The position numbers and the translations under genes were made by a program. A model generated the notes under the pieces. It saw only the letters and a list, made by a program, of their open reading frames with translations, did no database searches and was not told the DNA's origin. Positions 1 through 10,591 of a DNA stretch of 64,000 bases are shown here, piece after piece. Position 1 is the stretch's first letter. The number at the start of each line of letters is the position of its first letter. The stretch lies in the NCBI GenBank assembly GCA_963969595.1, contig OZ018414.1, positions 19,327,660-19,391,659 on the forward strand, given 5' to 3'. Source of the DNA: Neckera pumila (taxonomy: Eukaryota > Streptophyta > Bryopsida > Hypnales > Neckeraceae).

Positions 1-878
1 AACATGCAGATCCCAGAAAAGCCCAGAAAATATGCTGAAGCCTGAGTTCTTTCATTGCAAACCCTAATTGTTCGCTTTGGAGATTGAATGCACATATGGA
101 TGAATGAAGGTTGTGGACCCCGCCCATTTGCTCGGGGTCCTTTTCCGTGGGATGAAAAGTCACTCACATATATTTTGGGTGCCATCAAAATATGCTATGA
201 CCCCAAACATAGGGCTTGCAAGAAATTTTACTATTAAATAAACTTAAGACCATTGAAGGGAATTTAGAGCACGTAAAAAAAAAAGAATTAATGTAGTTTG
301 TTAATTGGAATTGGCATATTTCAATAGTTTGTGCAAGGTCCTACAACAAAATTCATTGGATATTGTGTGATACATAGATACTACATACTTTAGAGCATTC
401 TCAATCTATGTTGGAAAAGAAGAAAACTATCAAAATTCTCAAATGGAATATTGTGATTTTAATTTTGTCCAGATGAATTTTTTGGTAGGCGCACATCAAC
501 CCAACGTACTCCAACATTGGAAATCCTATTTTGGGCTAGAATTGCCTTCTCACCAAAATTTCTATAGGAATTTTTACATTTCTTGTTGAATCTCTTACAT
601 AGGGGCTTGTTTTTTATGCAAGAAACATTGGTAGTTGATGGTTGTTCAAAGAATCAACATATTTTTACTAATGATCCAGTGAATAGTCATGGTTGCATTG
701 AGGCAAAATTTTTATGGAATGTCTAAAATCCGCCTTTTGGGGGACTATTTTTGGAGTTGGAAGATGGTCCAATTGAAGCTATCTTTTATAGCATCATCAA
801 TCAAACTCTCTAAACAAGTCACAAAATTATCTAACTACTTTTGTGATTGACGTAAAATTAAAATTTTCCATTATTTTC
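1..878. other. AT-rich 5' flank, no gene seen
   Basis: No credible reading frame or RNA gene was seen. The sequence is AT-rich with short homopolymer runs and leads into the foldback element upstream of the proteasome gene. Confidence 0.5.
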
Positions 879-1172
879 ATTAAAAGCGTGTCAAAAATCT
901 CTATAAATACACATTGAAATTTGGATTTGAAAATTGAATAAACAAAATAAAAACCTATAGAAAAAAAGCTAAAAGACAAAAATATTGATATGCCATGATA
1001 AATCATGCTTAATACAAGGCATTTTGAAAATTTGAAGCGCCATTACATTGTAGTGGCACATGAATATTTTTGTCTTTCAACTTGCTTTCAATGGGTTCTA
1101 TTTTGTTAGTTCAATTTTCAAAATCCAAATTTTATTGTGTCTATCTATTCATAATTTTGATGCGCTTTTAAT
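879..1172. mobile_element. Foldback (long inverted repeat) MITE upstream of PBA1
   Basis: About 115 bp at 879-994 recurs in inverted orientation at 1059-1172. The outer ends read ATTAAAAGCG and CGCTTTTAAT. The arms are diverged but alignable throughout and flank a short loop of about 65 bp. There is no coding capacity, so this is a snap-back MITE. It ends roughly 300 bp before the PBA1 start codon and so lies in its proximal promoter or 5' leader region. The superfamily cannot be fixed because no clear target-site duplication was identified. Confidence 0.65.
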
Positions 1173-1478
1173 AATAGTAATCACAAATTCTAATTTTACA
1201 CTAAGCAGAAGGTAGTAAGATAATTTAGTGACTCGTTTAAAGAGTTGGATCGATTTGCTTCCGCCCATGACCGGTGTCACTCGCGAGAACCGGGTAGAGG
1301 ACCTGCATGAGACGGGTATACGTCCGGGTATCCGGACTTGTCTTCGGAAGCACTTGTTCGTCAAAGGTTTTGCTATTCACCGCTTTCCTTCGCCTTACCA
1401 TCCGTCTCCAATTTTCTCTTCTGATCTGTCGCAATCTGAAGCACCTTCTGTGATCAAATTTCTCTCTGAATTACCGAA

Positions 1479-4370
1479 ATGGAGCCCATGGCGAACCAGT
1501 GGACCGAGGCTCCTCACAGCATGGGGGTGAGTAATTCAGTACCATTTCGCTCTTTCTAAAAACTTAATTTAACAAACTAGGATGAAATTAGGGTTGCGAG
1601 GTTGCTGCTCGATCATTTCAAGGGTCAAATTAATCTGTATAATTCTGTGTCCGTGCCTCGGATTCCGGTTTGTAAGTCTTTGGTGGTGAGACAGAGATTT
1701 TAGGGCTTCTGGTAACTTGAGATTTTGTTTAGTCCCATTTCGCTCTTCCAAAAAACTTATTTAAGCAAAATAGAGGTTGCGAGGTTGCTGCTCGATCATT
1801 TCAAGGGTCAAAGTGATCTGTACAATTCTGTGTCCGTGCCGTGGATTTCGGTTTGTAAGTCTTCGATGGTGAGATAGAGATTTTAGGGTTTCTGGTAACT
1901 TGAGATTTTTGTTTCCAGACAACTATTATGGCTGTGGAGTACGAAGGTGGCGTAATTCTTGGAGCTGATTCTCGTACCACTACTGGTAAGTCCACTTGAA
2001 CTTTCTGTAAAGAGACTGGATCTTCGGTTTAGGGAATTAGAAATTAGTACTGCGCTTTAAGCTTAAGGTACTACTGTTATAATGGTCAAATTTGTGTAGA
2101 AAAGCGAAGAGAATTTCAATGCACCAAAAGAATGAGTTATTTGGTTACTGTATTCAAAAGTTGTAAGGAGTCGAAGTATTGTTGGGTTTTATACCGAATC
2201 GAGTCTGACTTTGAGGTTTGTGTACATTCTCAAAGTCAATATGTACTAGTTTGCAAGATTTTAGGGACTCAAATTTAGGTTAGTGTCTTGATTAGAGCCT
2301 TCTAACCTTATGGTGCTACTGTTTGCCTTCTACCTTGTGACACTAGGTGTTTGTTTCATTCATTTTGATTTGATTCTGCACGTCCAGGTGTATATGTTGC
2401 CAATCGTGCATCGGACAAAATCACGCAACTTACTGATAATGTTTATCTATGTCGTTCCGGCTCGGTAATGGACTCACGCAACTTTTACTTCTGATCAGTA
2501 CGTATATCCTATGTTTTAAAAAAAATAAAATTTGCCCTAATTAAATTTATGGTCAGTTTACGAGTAGCTCTTATTTGAACCTATACTGCTGGTTTTCCTC
2601 CGTGGGGTACCTCTATAGTACAGAACAGCGAAAGCTACTGTTGATTTCCTTCTCTATATAAAACTTGTGTTTGAGGCATGGCAATCATCTCATGCTGTGC
2701 ATTTGGGGATGGCAGGCAGCAGATTCACAGGTGGTTTCAGACTACGTGCGCTACTTCCTCGATCAGCACACGTAAGTTGCATTTCGCTTGTATATCAAAA
2801 GCAGGTCTTAAGAGCGAAAACATTGCTTTTGTGATTTGCCTGCATGAACGTTACGGCTAAATTTCGCTTGGTTAACCGGAAGGAAGTCTTTTTTAGAGCA
2901 AATTCTTGGGTATATCTCTTGTTTGCGCAGGATACAGCTAGGACGGCCATCCACTGTGAAAACCGCTGCAAATCTTGTTAAGGATCTTTCATACCAGAAT
3001 AAGGTTAATCTCTAGACAATTGCTTGATTGCTTGGTTATCATAATTACCATCGTACAGTCTCTTTAGATGCAGCAGGGATTGTTGCGCATTCCGTGTGGC
3101 TAATTAAGCGTGTTTTGGGGGATTGCAGTCGGTTTTGGAGACTGGTTTAATAGTAGCAGGCTGGGATAAATATGATGGAGGCTGTGTTTATGGTATCCCT
3201 TTGGGAGGCACTATGCTGCGTCTCCCTTTTGCTACAGGAGGTTCGTTGTTTTCCTAATTTTTCTCTTGTATGGTATGCCATGGTGCTGGGTTCTAGGGTT
3301 GTGAGGGACTTTCTGTACCCTCAATGAAATTGCAGTCTGCATTATAGTATTTTGTTTTGTAGTTAACTTGAGATTGCATCCATTCAGGGTCCGGATCTAG
3401 CTATCTTTATGGATTTTTAGATCAAGCTTGGAAGCCCGATATGACCCACAAAGAAGCTGAGGTATGGTCTTACCTATACCATCATCCTGTTTGCTTTTGA
3501 ATCCAAGTGCAGAGGAAGGACGCTGAACCAGTGTTATTTGCAGTAACGTGATGTTTTGTCTGCGTTTCTTGCCCTTATGAAAATTTTATTGGTCTTTTGT
3601 GCAGGATTTGGTGGTCAAGTCTATTGCCTTGGCTATTGCACGAGATGGTGCTAGTGGCGGAGTTGTCCGGACTGTGACGGTATGAACTATCACATGCCTT
3701 TTTACCATGTTATCATATTGAAGTAGCGCTATTTCCGTTTGTGGATAATAGTCGACATGTATGCTCTCTGCTTCCCATGTTCCTGTAGATGCCTTTTGTT
3801 TGTATTCATTGTGAAGTTGCCTCGGTAGTGAGGTATATTTTCGTCTGGTGAGATAATTTGATAGGAGGGTTTCTCGAGACAGTTAACCAATACTTGTATT
3901 GTCTCCAACCCAAGGGAAGAGACTAAGCAACAGTTCAAATAGTAGAAAGATCTGGTACCCAGTGCAAATGATACACGTGTTGAAGCCAATAGTAGGCTAG
4001 TAGCATGTTGGGGCCTATCATTCCGAAGAATGAATTTCTTGTGATGAGAATTTACAGGAATAGTGGCATTTTAAGATTGTTGAATTGAGCTTTTTGAACT
4101 TGTCGATTTGTGAGGGTTGTATTAACTGAGGATAGTATGGAAAGAGACATTCATTCTAATTGGGGTAGAGACACTTGCAATTAGCTGCTTGTTTCAATCC
4201 AGTTCAGGGAAACATTGATGCATGTGAATTAGTTTTCAAAAGCTGAATGTGCGATTATCTGTGTGTAGGTCAATGAGCAAGGAGTACAGCGCAAGTTCCA
4301 CGCTGGAGACAAACTACCTCTTTTCCATGAGGAAATCGCTCCTCGCCCCTCGCCCCTCCGTGCTCAATGA
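1479..4370 (+). CDS. PBA1: 20S proteasome subunit beta type-6 (beta-1, caspase-like), nine exons
   Basis: Exons read from the sequence: 1479-1526, 1919-1985, 2388-2464, 2716-2771, 2931-3003, 3129-3240, 3388-3461, 3605-3679, 4269-4370. All introns are GT-AG and phases agree, giving 227 aa, close to the usual plant length of about 233. The propeptide ends HSMG before Thr17, which becomes mature Thr1 (TTIMAV). Mature Asp17 and Lys33 of the active site are present (GADSR, SDKIT). Arg45 (LCRSGS), the S1-pocket residue typical of beta-1, is also present. Family knowledge: this subunit cleaves after acidic residues in the 20S core, in nucleus and cytosol, and the N-terminal threonine is freed autocatalytically. 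I chose the ATG at 1479 because it gives the family-like short propeptide. A second in-frame ATG follows three codons later. Intron 8 (3680-4268) is the longest. No frameshift or missing key residue was seen. Confidence 0.97.
1539..1918 (+). repeat. Direct tandem duplication filling PBA1 intron 1
   Basis: The sequence from about 1539 to 1730 is repeated at about 1731-1918 with scattered differences. Both copies carry the block TGCTGCTCGATCATTTCAAG and end in TAACTTGAGATTTTGTTT or a close variant. Only the downstream copy ends in the used acceptor (TTTCCAG before exon 2). The upstream copy ends in TTTAG and could act as a cryptic acceptor. The duplication makes up almost all of intron 1. Confidence 0.85.
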
Positions 4371-4857
4371 TTCTCTATTTGCTTCTGTCCGGTTGTCGTA
4401 TCTGGACACTAGAAGATATGACTCAAATATCAAGTAGAGAGCAGGCAATGCATGGCCCTGAGTCATTCTTCCAAGGTTTCAGCAATGGCGAGGTACTAAA
4501 AAGTAGACTTCATTTCGCCAACGTCCTTGTGTATTGGTAGAGTTCCCCTCAGATTTGTATAGACTCTATACAATTATTCTACCTGCATGCCTTTGAAGGC
4601 TTACAAGCATGTGATGACTTACCATTCACTGAGATCTAATTCATTGCTTGCTTTTCAATTCGTCAATGCTTGTGATTCAAACGAGTTTTTGTCCAACACG
4701 GCTAAATCCTAGCTTGGTTCTTTCTAGAGTACTAGCACTGCGGCAATTGTTTTAGATCTATCTGTAGGTCAGTCTAAGATTGTATAGGTTCTACATTATG
4801 ACTGATTTTTGTACAAAGAGAAGATTTCTAACACTGTATTGAGTGGAAATGTTCTAA

Positions 4858-5342
4858 GAGCATCCCCACGCCTAGGACGGGAGGATGGCCCACCCAGTGG
4901 TGCTTTTCCGACCCCTTGCGTTGTTGCTCCCCACAGCAACACGGGATGCAGCCTCCGGAACGGGGAGGGGATAGCATGCACAAGGCCTAGTTTTCCTCCA
5001 CATACTCCTTCACAACTCCCAATGCATACTTTCACGTCTCCCAACATTTGACATTCAAAGCTTACCTCTAATAATTCCATTCAAAAGACAAAAAGTGAGG
5101 ATATTGAGTCACCCCAAGATTCTTCATTTGGTTGGGTGTTCCTCGAATTTGTTTGTGCTCAGTCATTTTTGGCCCTCGCCGTGCGTGCCGTTGGACATTA
5201 TTTGTGGCTGGACACGGCTACTTCCCGAGTTTGAGCCACTAGTTGTGTGGCTGCGACCACTTCCCGAGTTTGAGCCACTAATTGTGTGGCTACGGCCACT
5301 TCCCAAGTTTGAGCCACTAACCGTGTGGCTGTGGGGATGCTC
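4858..5342. mobile_element. PIF/Harbinger-type MITE inserted in the last exon of the copy A gene
   Basis: Terminal inverted repeats read GAGCATCCCCAC at 4858 and GTGGGGATGCTC ending at 5342. They are flanked by the 3-bp duplication TAA (4855-4857 and 5343-5345). The homologous site in copy B (near 53309) lacks the element. A TAA target and GAGCATC ends are typical of the PIF/Harbinger superfamily. The right half holds a 39-bp minisatellite. There is no transposase. Confidence 0.88.
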
Positions 5343-7035
5343 TAAGAGCCCAAGGTTGCTGAGGTTGAGTGTCTCCTGTCGCCTTGCTAAGCGTACTTCC
5401 ATGTAACAACTACATCCCACTTTGAAGGCTTTGAACAACATGACAAATCCCACGGCACACGACCACACTTGGGCGAGGATGATGATCCCCAACAACCATG
5501 CCACGAACTCATCTCGTTCGTAAATTGTCACAAATGTACAATACCAGGAAGATATGTAGAAAACCGCGCACTGTGTTGAGATTCGTTGTAACTGCCATTC
5601 CTTCGAAATCCTGTACCTCCTCACTCCACCAGCATTTGATGTCGTCTCCCTCCTGAAGCTGACCTAATTGTGACAAAGAATATGACAATACCAAGATTTT
5701 ATAAATAAAAACGAACAAGGCTCTTATCACAAGAGAAAACAGAAACTTCCCTTATTAGTTCGCAGACGTTTTTGTGTTGGTTTCAATGCAATTTTTATCG
5801 AGATTTGGATGAATTTTTTTACACGTTTGGATGACTGTTAAAATTCCCACGGAAATGTCACTTTAAGAGAGAGAATTTTCTTCTGGTGGCATGATTAGGT
5901 CAGCATATTTTTAAAGAGGCCATTGCAGGTGGAGTTATCATGCTGCGGAGATGGTGAATGGCTCTTACGGCCTTCCAAAGCGCAGTTTGTTGTACCACGG
6001 CCGAAATAATGGACAAGAGAGAAAGATATGTGTAAACAACCGCCGTGTTGTACAACAAAACCGCCTCCCACCCGCATGGATCCGAATGGCCAACCGCTTC
6101 CATCAGTAAGCTCCCATTGATGCCGAGTAAACACAAATGAATGACATCCCACGTCGATTCCCACCCCCAAAACGCCCGCAATGTGCTTGAAAGTGGGATA
6201 CCTGGAAGGCAAAGTAACACTTAACAGTAAGCAGAAGTCTTTGTCGAAATCTACGCTTCAGATACATCAGGGAAGAATTGGAACGGATGGTAATCAGCTG
6301 GTTCACCGTCCGTGTCCCAAGTGTGCAGCCAGTTACAAAACGTTATGTTACAGACGGATGTCGGTGTGCCTTTTAGGGTTCATTCCTGTTACGGGTTCGG
6401 GTTGTCGGGTTTTAGGATTGTAGTGTTTTCCAGGGTTTTAGTGCATTTTCGTGTTCACCTGGCGGCCAGAGCACGTACTGCGTGACGGCGGCCAACAGCA
6501 CCAGAAACTCCACGAGCAACACGAACGGCAGCCCGGAGAACAGCAACCCCTGTCTCGCAAACGCCTCCCTCCAGAACCTTTGCTCATAAATCCTCTTTAG
6601 ATCATTCACTTCACAATAGACAAAGTTCGTGATATCCTTCTGACTAACCCGATCCGGCAGCCACGACCTCCAGAACGGCGTGAACGCGTTCACGATACCC
6701 ACGTCGAAGTACTTGATGGGGTCCAGGTAGCGGCCGTTCTTCTCCGAGTGCACGTAGCTGGCCATCGTGTGGGGAGTGAGCTTGTCCTCACAGCAGAACG
6801 TGCACTTGTCTTCTGGCCAGATGAGGAACAGCGGGGGAGTAGTGTTCTGGCGGAAGTTCTCGCAGTTGTTGACGGTCTTGAAGTAGGGCTGCCAGGTGCC
6901 GATGATGTACTTTAAAGGGGTTAGGCCGATCAGGCTCTCGTCTCGGCTTTTGCCTTTGTTGCCATCTGCTGAGGCGCAGATGGATGCAGAGAGCAGGAGG
7001 TGGAGGGCGAGGATGGCTGCGAGCTGGGTCTTCAT
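5163..7035 (-). pseudogene. Copy A of unrecognised secreted/multi-pass membrane protein gene, probably damaged
   Basis: Homologous exons read on the minus strand: 7035-6459, 6201 to about 5940, and 5663-5163. Exon 1 encodes a signal peptide, a soluble part and one membrane segment, and has a normal GT donor after CCGCCAG. At the end of exon 2, a 12-bp deletion relative to copy B removes four codons, and the donor that reads AAG|GTAACT in copy B reads G|ATAACT here. Without splicing the frame stops at about 5900. Exon 3 keeps its acceptor and frame, but its C-terminus runs into the Harbinger MITE and gains about 55 residues, including 13-residue repeats, before a stop at 5163. Copy B shows the undamaged form. 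I do not recognise the family. Transcript evidence could still show an alternative donor. Confidence 0.7.
5221..5335. repeat. 39-bp minisatellite, about three units, inside the MITE
   Basis: Units contain TTCCCGAGTTTGAGCCACTA and recur every 39 bp, with a few substitutions. Because 39 is divisible by three, any frame across it gives a 13-residue protein repeat. On the minus strand the frame that continues the copy A gene reads repeats of the type SHTVSGSNLGSGR. Confidence 0.85.
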
Positions 7036-7300
7036 TGGGAGATGAGGTCTGGCAGAAAAGTTGACAAAATTTCAGAACACGGGGAATATGGCAAGATCAG
7101 GCACGATGTTCAGGTTATAAGCCACAAGGAGGTACAATGGGGCAGAAGAATTGGCAAAATTCCACAGCAAGCAAGGGGGGAGATGGCAAGATCAGGCACA
7201 ATGGTTAGGGAGACAAATCACAAGGTGTTACAATGGGGCAGAACATTTGCAAAGTTCCACAGCAAGGGGAACATCAGAACATGGCAAGACACAAACTGCA
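7036..7300. repeat. Degenerate tandem repeats in the 5' flank of the copy A gene
   Basis: Units of about 60-80 bp share ACAATGGGGCAGAA, GGCAAAATTCCACAGCAAG and ATGGCAAGATCAGGCAC. They lie directly upstream of the start codon of the minus-strand gene. Copy B (55060-55390) has the same family with additional units, so the array is length-variable. Confidence 0.7.
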
Positions 7301-7360
7301 CGCGCGCTCTATTTCATTCTTTCTTCTGTTTGGATTTGCATGGTTGCAATGAAATCTAAT

Positions 7361-7420
7361 GGGATACATTCACGCTGTTTTGTAAAACTATTGTAAGAAC
7401 TTACAGCGTGAATGTATCCC
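7361..7420. repeat. Perfect 18-bp stem hairpin, conserved in both duplicates (copy A)
   Basis: GGGATACATTCACGCTGT at 7361-7378 pairs perfectly with ACAGCGTGAATGTATCCC at 7403-7420, with a 24-nt loop. It lies about 325 bp upstream of the gene's start codon. It may be a tiny MITE, a small-RNA hairpin or a cruciform site. No function is proven. Confidence 0.7.
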
Positions 7421-8095
7421 TAGAGCTCACATTTTGTTATGATAGATCAGGGTTCACATTACTCTTCTTCTGATCTTTTTTTCTTTTAACAATAGATCAA
7501 TTGAGTTTAATTTACTTGCATAACAGTCAATAAAATTCTCAGATTGCATCCCCAATGAACCAACAAGTTAGTCGGTAGGCCGATAATTCGCTTCGAACCA
7601 TCAATGAAAGACCAAGTAACAATATTTAGAGAGCTACTAATATTAGATAGTTTGGAACGATTCGATCAGAGCACCAAATTTGTGACAGTACTCTACACCA
7701 AGTTCTACATACTAATTTGAGCTGGTTTAGATTTGCGTTTCTAGCTCTTCGCTAGATCGAATACTTTTCTTGCTCTTTGCTCAGATTGAGTACGGTGCAC
7801 AAATTAGAGATCGAACTGCCACCTTACAATTTACATAACAGTTCAGAACTTGTAAAATCCAAGCATGACTATGTATTCTCAAAGAACTCAAATCAAAGCC
7901 CTCACCGACAAGGTAGATCGATGTCACGAACGCCACTTGAATTGTGTCTAGCTAGACCTTCAATCGCTACGAACGCAGTAGTTTTCTACTCGAACCCAAT
8001 TTAGTCGAAGTAAGTTACTTTGATTTGTAACAGAAACGAAAGACACAAGTACAGATATCCACCTCCAACTAGATGCGAAAGAGCTATGAAACAAA
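7421..8095. other. Non-coding duplicated sequence
   Basis: Aligned with 55512-56276 of copy B. No credible exon was seen. Copy B carries a 30-bp tandem expansion here (about 55825-55915, unit containing TTTCTAGCTCTTCGCCAGAT) which in copy A is shorter. Confidence 0.5.
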
Positions 8096-8339
8096 CACTG
8101 GGAACTTTGAAGACTTTATGCTGGGCTAACTCGTGAAGAGTTAGGCCCTCCTTTTGGCCCATTTTTGTACAAATCCGAGGTGAGGGGTGCGAAACTTTTG
8201 CTCCCCCTTTTGGCCCTTTTTGTACGCATTAGGCCTCAATTGATGCTAAAAGTGCGCGGAACTCAGGGCCAGAGCCAGAACCAGAGATGCACATTAAGCC
8301 CCCTTTAGGTCCGTCATAAAGTGGCAGAAGTTCCCAGTG
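8096..8339. mobile_element. CACTA-type MITE, CACTGGGAACTTT family, copy 1
   Basis: Begins CACTGGGAACTTTGAAGACT and ends AGTTCCCAGTG. Both ends share about 30 bp in inverted orientation, including ACTTTATGC. It is absent from the matching site in copy B, which reads AAAACAAAATAATG uninterrupted. The flanks (AAA and TAA) are only an approximate 3-bp duplication. The interior resembles the termini of the 15.85-kb element that follows. Confidence 0.85.
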
Positions 8340-9502
8340 TAAAATAATGCTGCTCTAGCAAGGAAATTCAGTGAGAAAGAGTGAGGAAGATTCTAGTGAA
8401 TCGATCGAAGTCTAGCAAGGCTGTGTACGTGTAAGTAGCGTAATCCTACAACACTTTTTACTGAAATTTTAGCCTTACTGAATGCTTGGACGAATCCTGT
8501 GATCGGATTACTTAATTCATGGGTTGCAGTGGGATCCACGGAGAGATCGATTGACTATCACTCGTTGCTTTAACTCCGACAAGGAAATTAAGTCACACTG
8601 GGAGCTTTCGGGGCTTTTGCCTGGAGCAAATTTGGGGCCTAATTTGGGATGCAGGTTCGGTCTCAGGTTCGGAAGCTCGCTGGAATTGAACGTCACTTGC
8701 CCGTGAACCTCAGTTTGAGCGTGAAGTGACTGGGCATCCGCAATAAGCTGCGCGCATGGGTAACTATGTACAATGAAATCAAGTAAAAATTGGCCATTTG
8801 GAAGGACTTCTTGGTGATGAGATTTGACCAAAAAAAAGAAGTCAGAACCATCTCTAATGTTTAGAAGTACGCGCGCAAGGGAGGCCTATTTGCACAACTG
8901 AGGAGGATATAAAATAATGTATTTTTAAATGATCTTTGGTAGGAATATGCCTACCTACTAGGGAAATATATCATAGAAATTTCAACTGAAAATCCTTAAT
9001 TTAAACCGCTCAATAGTACTAAAAAACCCTAAACATCAAAGTGTGACAAATTAACAAAATTGAATGTTAAATATAAATTGATTTTTTTTTATTTCTATAA
9101 AATAAGGGATACAATTACAATCATGACATTTAGGAAGTGTTTTTTTGGTTTTGGCATTGAATCTATAAAGCAAAAAGTATAGCAAAAGTTATAGCGGTCC
9201 AAAAAAAACCCACAACTAGACAATACAGGTGTTTCTTGCATTCACCCAGAAGTGTTTTAATGCTCACAATTACAACAATTGCATCTCCTATTGTACCTCA
9301 CCCAAAACAAGTCCTACAAGATCTTGAAATGCATAGCAGTAGTGAACGTTGTCTTCCATGCTGAAAACTACGCTAGGAATGTCAAGTAATTTGCAACGTC
9401 ACGATCTCTCTATAGCACTAGAATGAATATAGCTGGACAATTTGTGATGAGTGTGTGACGAGAGTCCGTTTCTATGGTGTAATTTTGAGGAGGCGGATTG
9501 TC

Positions 9503-10508
9503 CTAAGAACTGTCAAGAACAATGACATTGTTTGCATCCCAATCAATTGCTACAAGTACGTCATCTGCAAGGGTAACATCAGGGCAAAGAGAAAGGAAGT
9601 TACAAAAGTGTAGAGAGAATTGCAAACATAGATGACGTGAAATTTGAGAACTAGAGATGGAGCATGAACAAAACCGGTAAACTGAGTGAAAATTGAAGAA
9701 TACCTAGAATGTCATACTCGTGGGCTGAACCTTCACGTGCCTTCTTCAGGTCTCCAGCAAGCCACTGTTGTTCCAAGTTTGCCAGGCAAGAACCTGGGTT
9801 CGTGTGTTCGAAGAAAATTTGAGTGACATCACCCGTTTTTAGGTCTTGAAGATTCATTATGTACTTCCAAAGGGAAGTAACTCCGCAGAACTCTATGCCA
9901 CCCTGACAGATAAGCAAAACCCAAGAAGCAGAGGATATGTACTGCCCATATTGGAGAATAGGCAAGAGAGTTTCCAAAAGTGTACTTCCGAGTTGTTTCC
10001 GCATTTTACTCTTGCAATACGTTGTTGCTCTCTCAATGAGATTTGTATGAGTGAGCACCGTGACCCGATTTTTAGCAAAAGGAGTGTCGTGTTTAATATA
10101 CTCCTCCACACCTTCCTTGAGTTGTGCATTGCTGATGTTTCTATGCACGCAATCGAAGTGCTCTTTTCCCTTGTCTTTGATGCAATAACCCAGCATCCCG
10201 ATGAAGGTGTGTAGTCCTATATTACAAAGGGCTTTCGTGAGGATGTAGTGTTCCACAGGTGCTTTTTCAGGATCGTCCCATTGAAGATGCTCTTTTATTT
10301 TTTTGCTGACAATGGCAACAGAAGAGGCCAGCATTCGACAAACCATCTGCAAATGCAATCTGCTCAAACTGCTCCCATGTTCAATTGAGCATAGCCCAGA
10401 GATACAGTGCTTTTGTAGGAACTCTTCTATTTTCCCTAGAAGCTCTAAGGGAATGTCAGCGCTGCCAATAGAGATTGTCATGTTCAAATCCATTTCTTTA
10501 GGTTGCAT
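9503..10508 (-). CDS. Unrecognised spliced gene inside the CACTA element (second element gene or captured host gene)
   Basis: Exon 10508-9704 opens at ATG and ends CTAG|GTATTC. The acceptor TTGCAG lies just before 9564, and exon 9564-9503 ends at TAG with phase agreement. These give 288 aa. The frame is open for 805 bp in an AT-rich region, and the last exon adds a conserved-looking acidic end (DDVLVAIDWDANNVIVLDSS). The protein is mostly helical, with Cys and Leu-rich stretches (residues about 170-215) and no signal peptide, membrane anchor or known motif. A further upstream exon probably lies at about 12518-12645, beyond a nested CACTA element, with readable protein ending MPDANDRRRLC. If so the true start is further right. 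Orientation and position suit the second gene of a CACTA transposon. A captured host gene is the alternative. Confidence 0.55.
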
Positions 10509-10591
10509 TGAAGCATGTGTTTGGGAGATCTTTTAGTTTTTTTAATTGTTGGATTCTTTATAATGTATTTGGTACTGTCGCCAACTGCAAT

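Noticed and set aside
1228..1530. 100-aa open frame over the PBA1 5' leader and exon 1
   Set aside because: It is in a different frame from the well-supported exon 1 ([16 protein letters not shown]) and has no homology that I recognise.
4796..5080. Open frames on both strands within the Harbinger MITE
   Set aside because: They lie in a non-coding MITE; the openness follows from its GC content and repeat structure.
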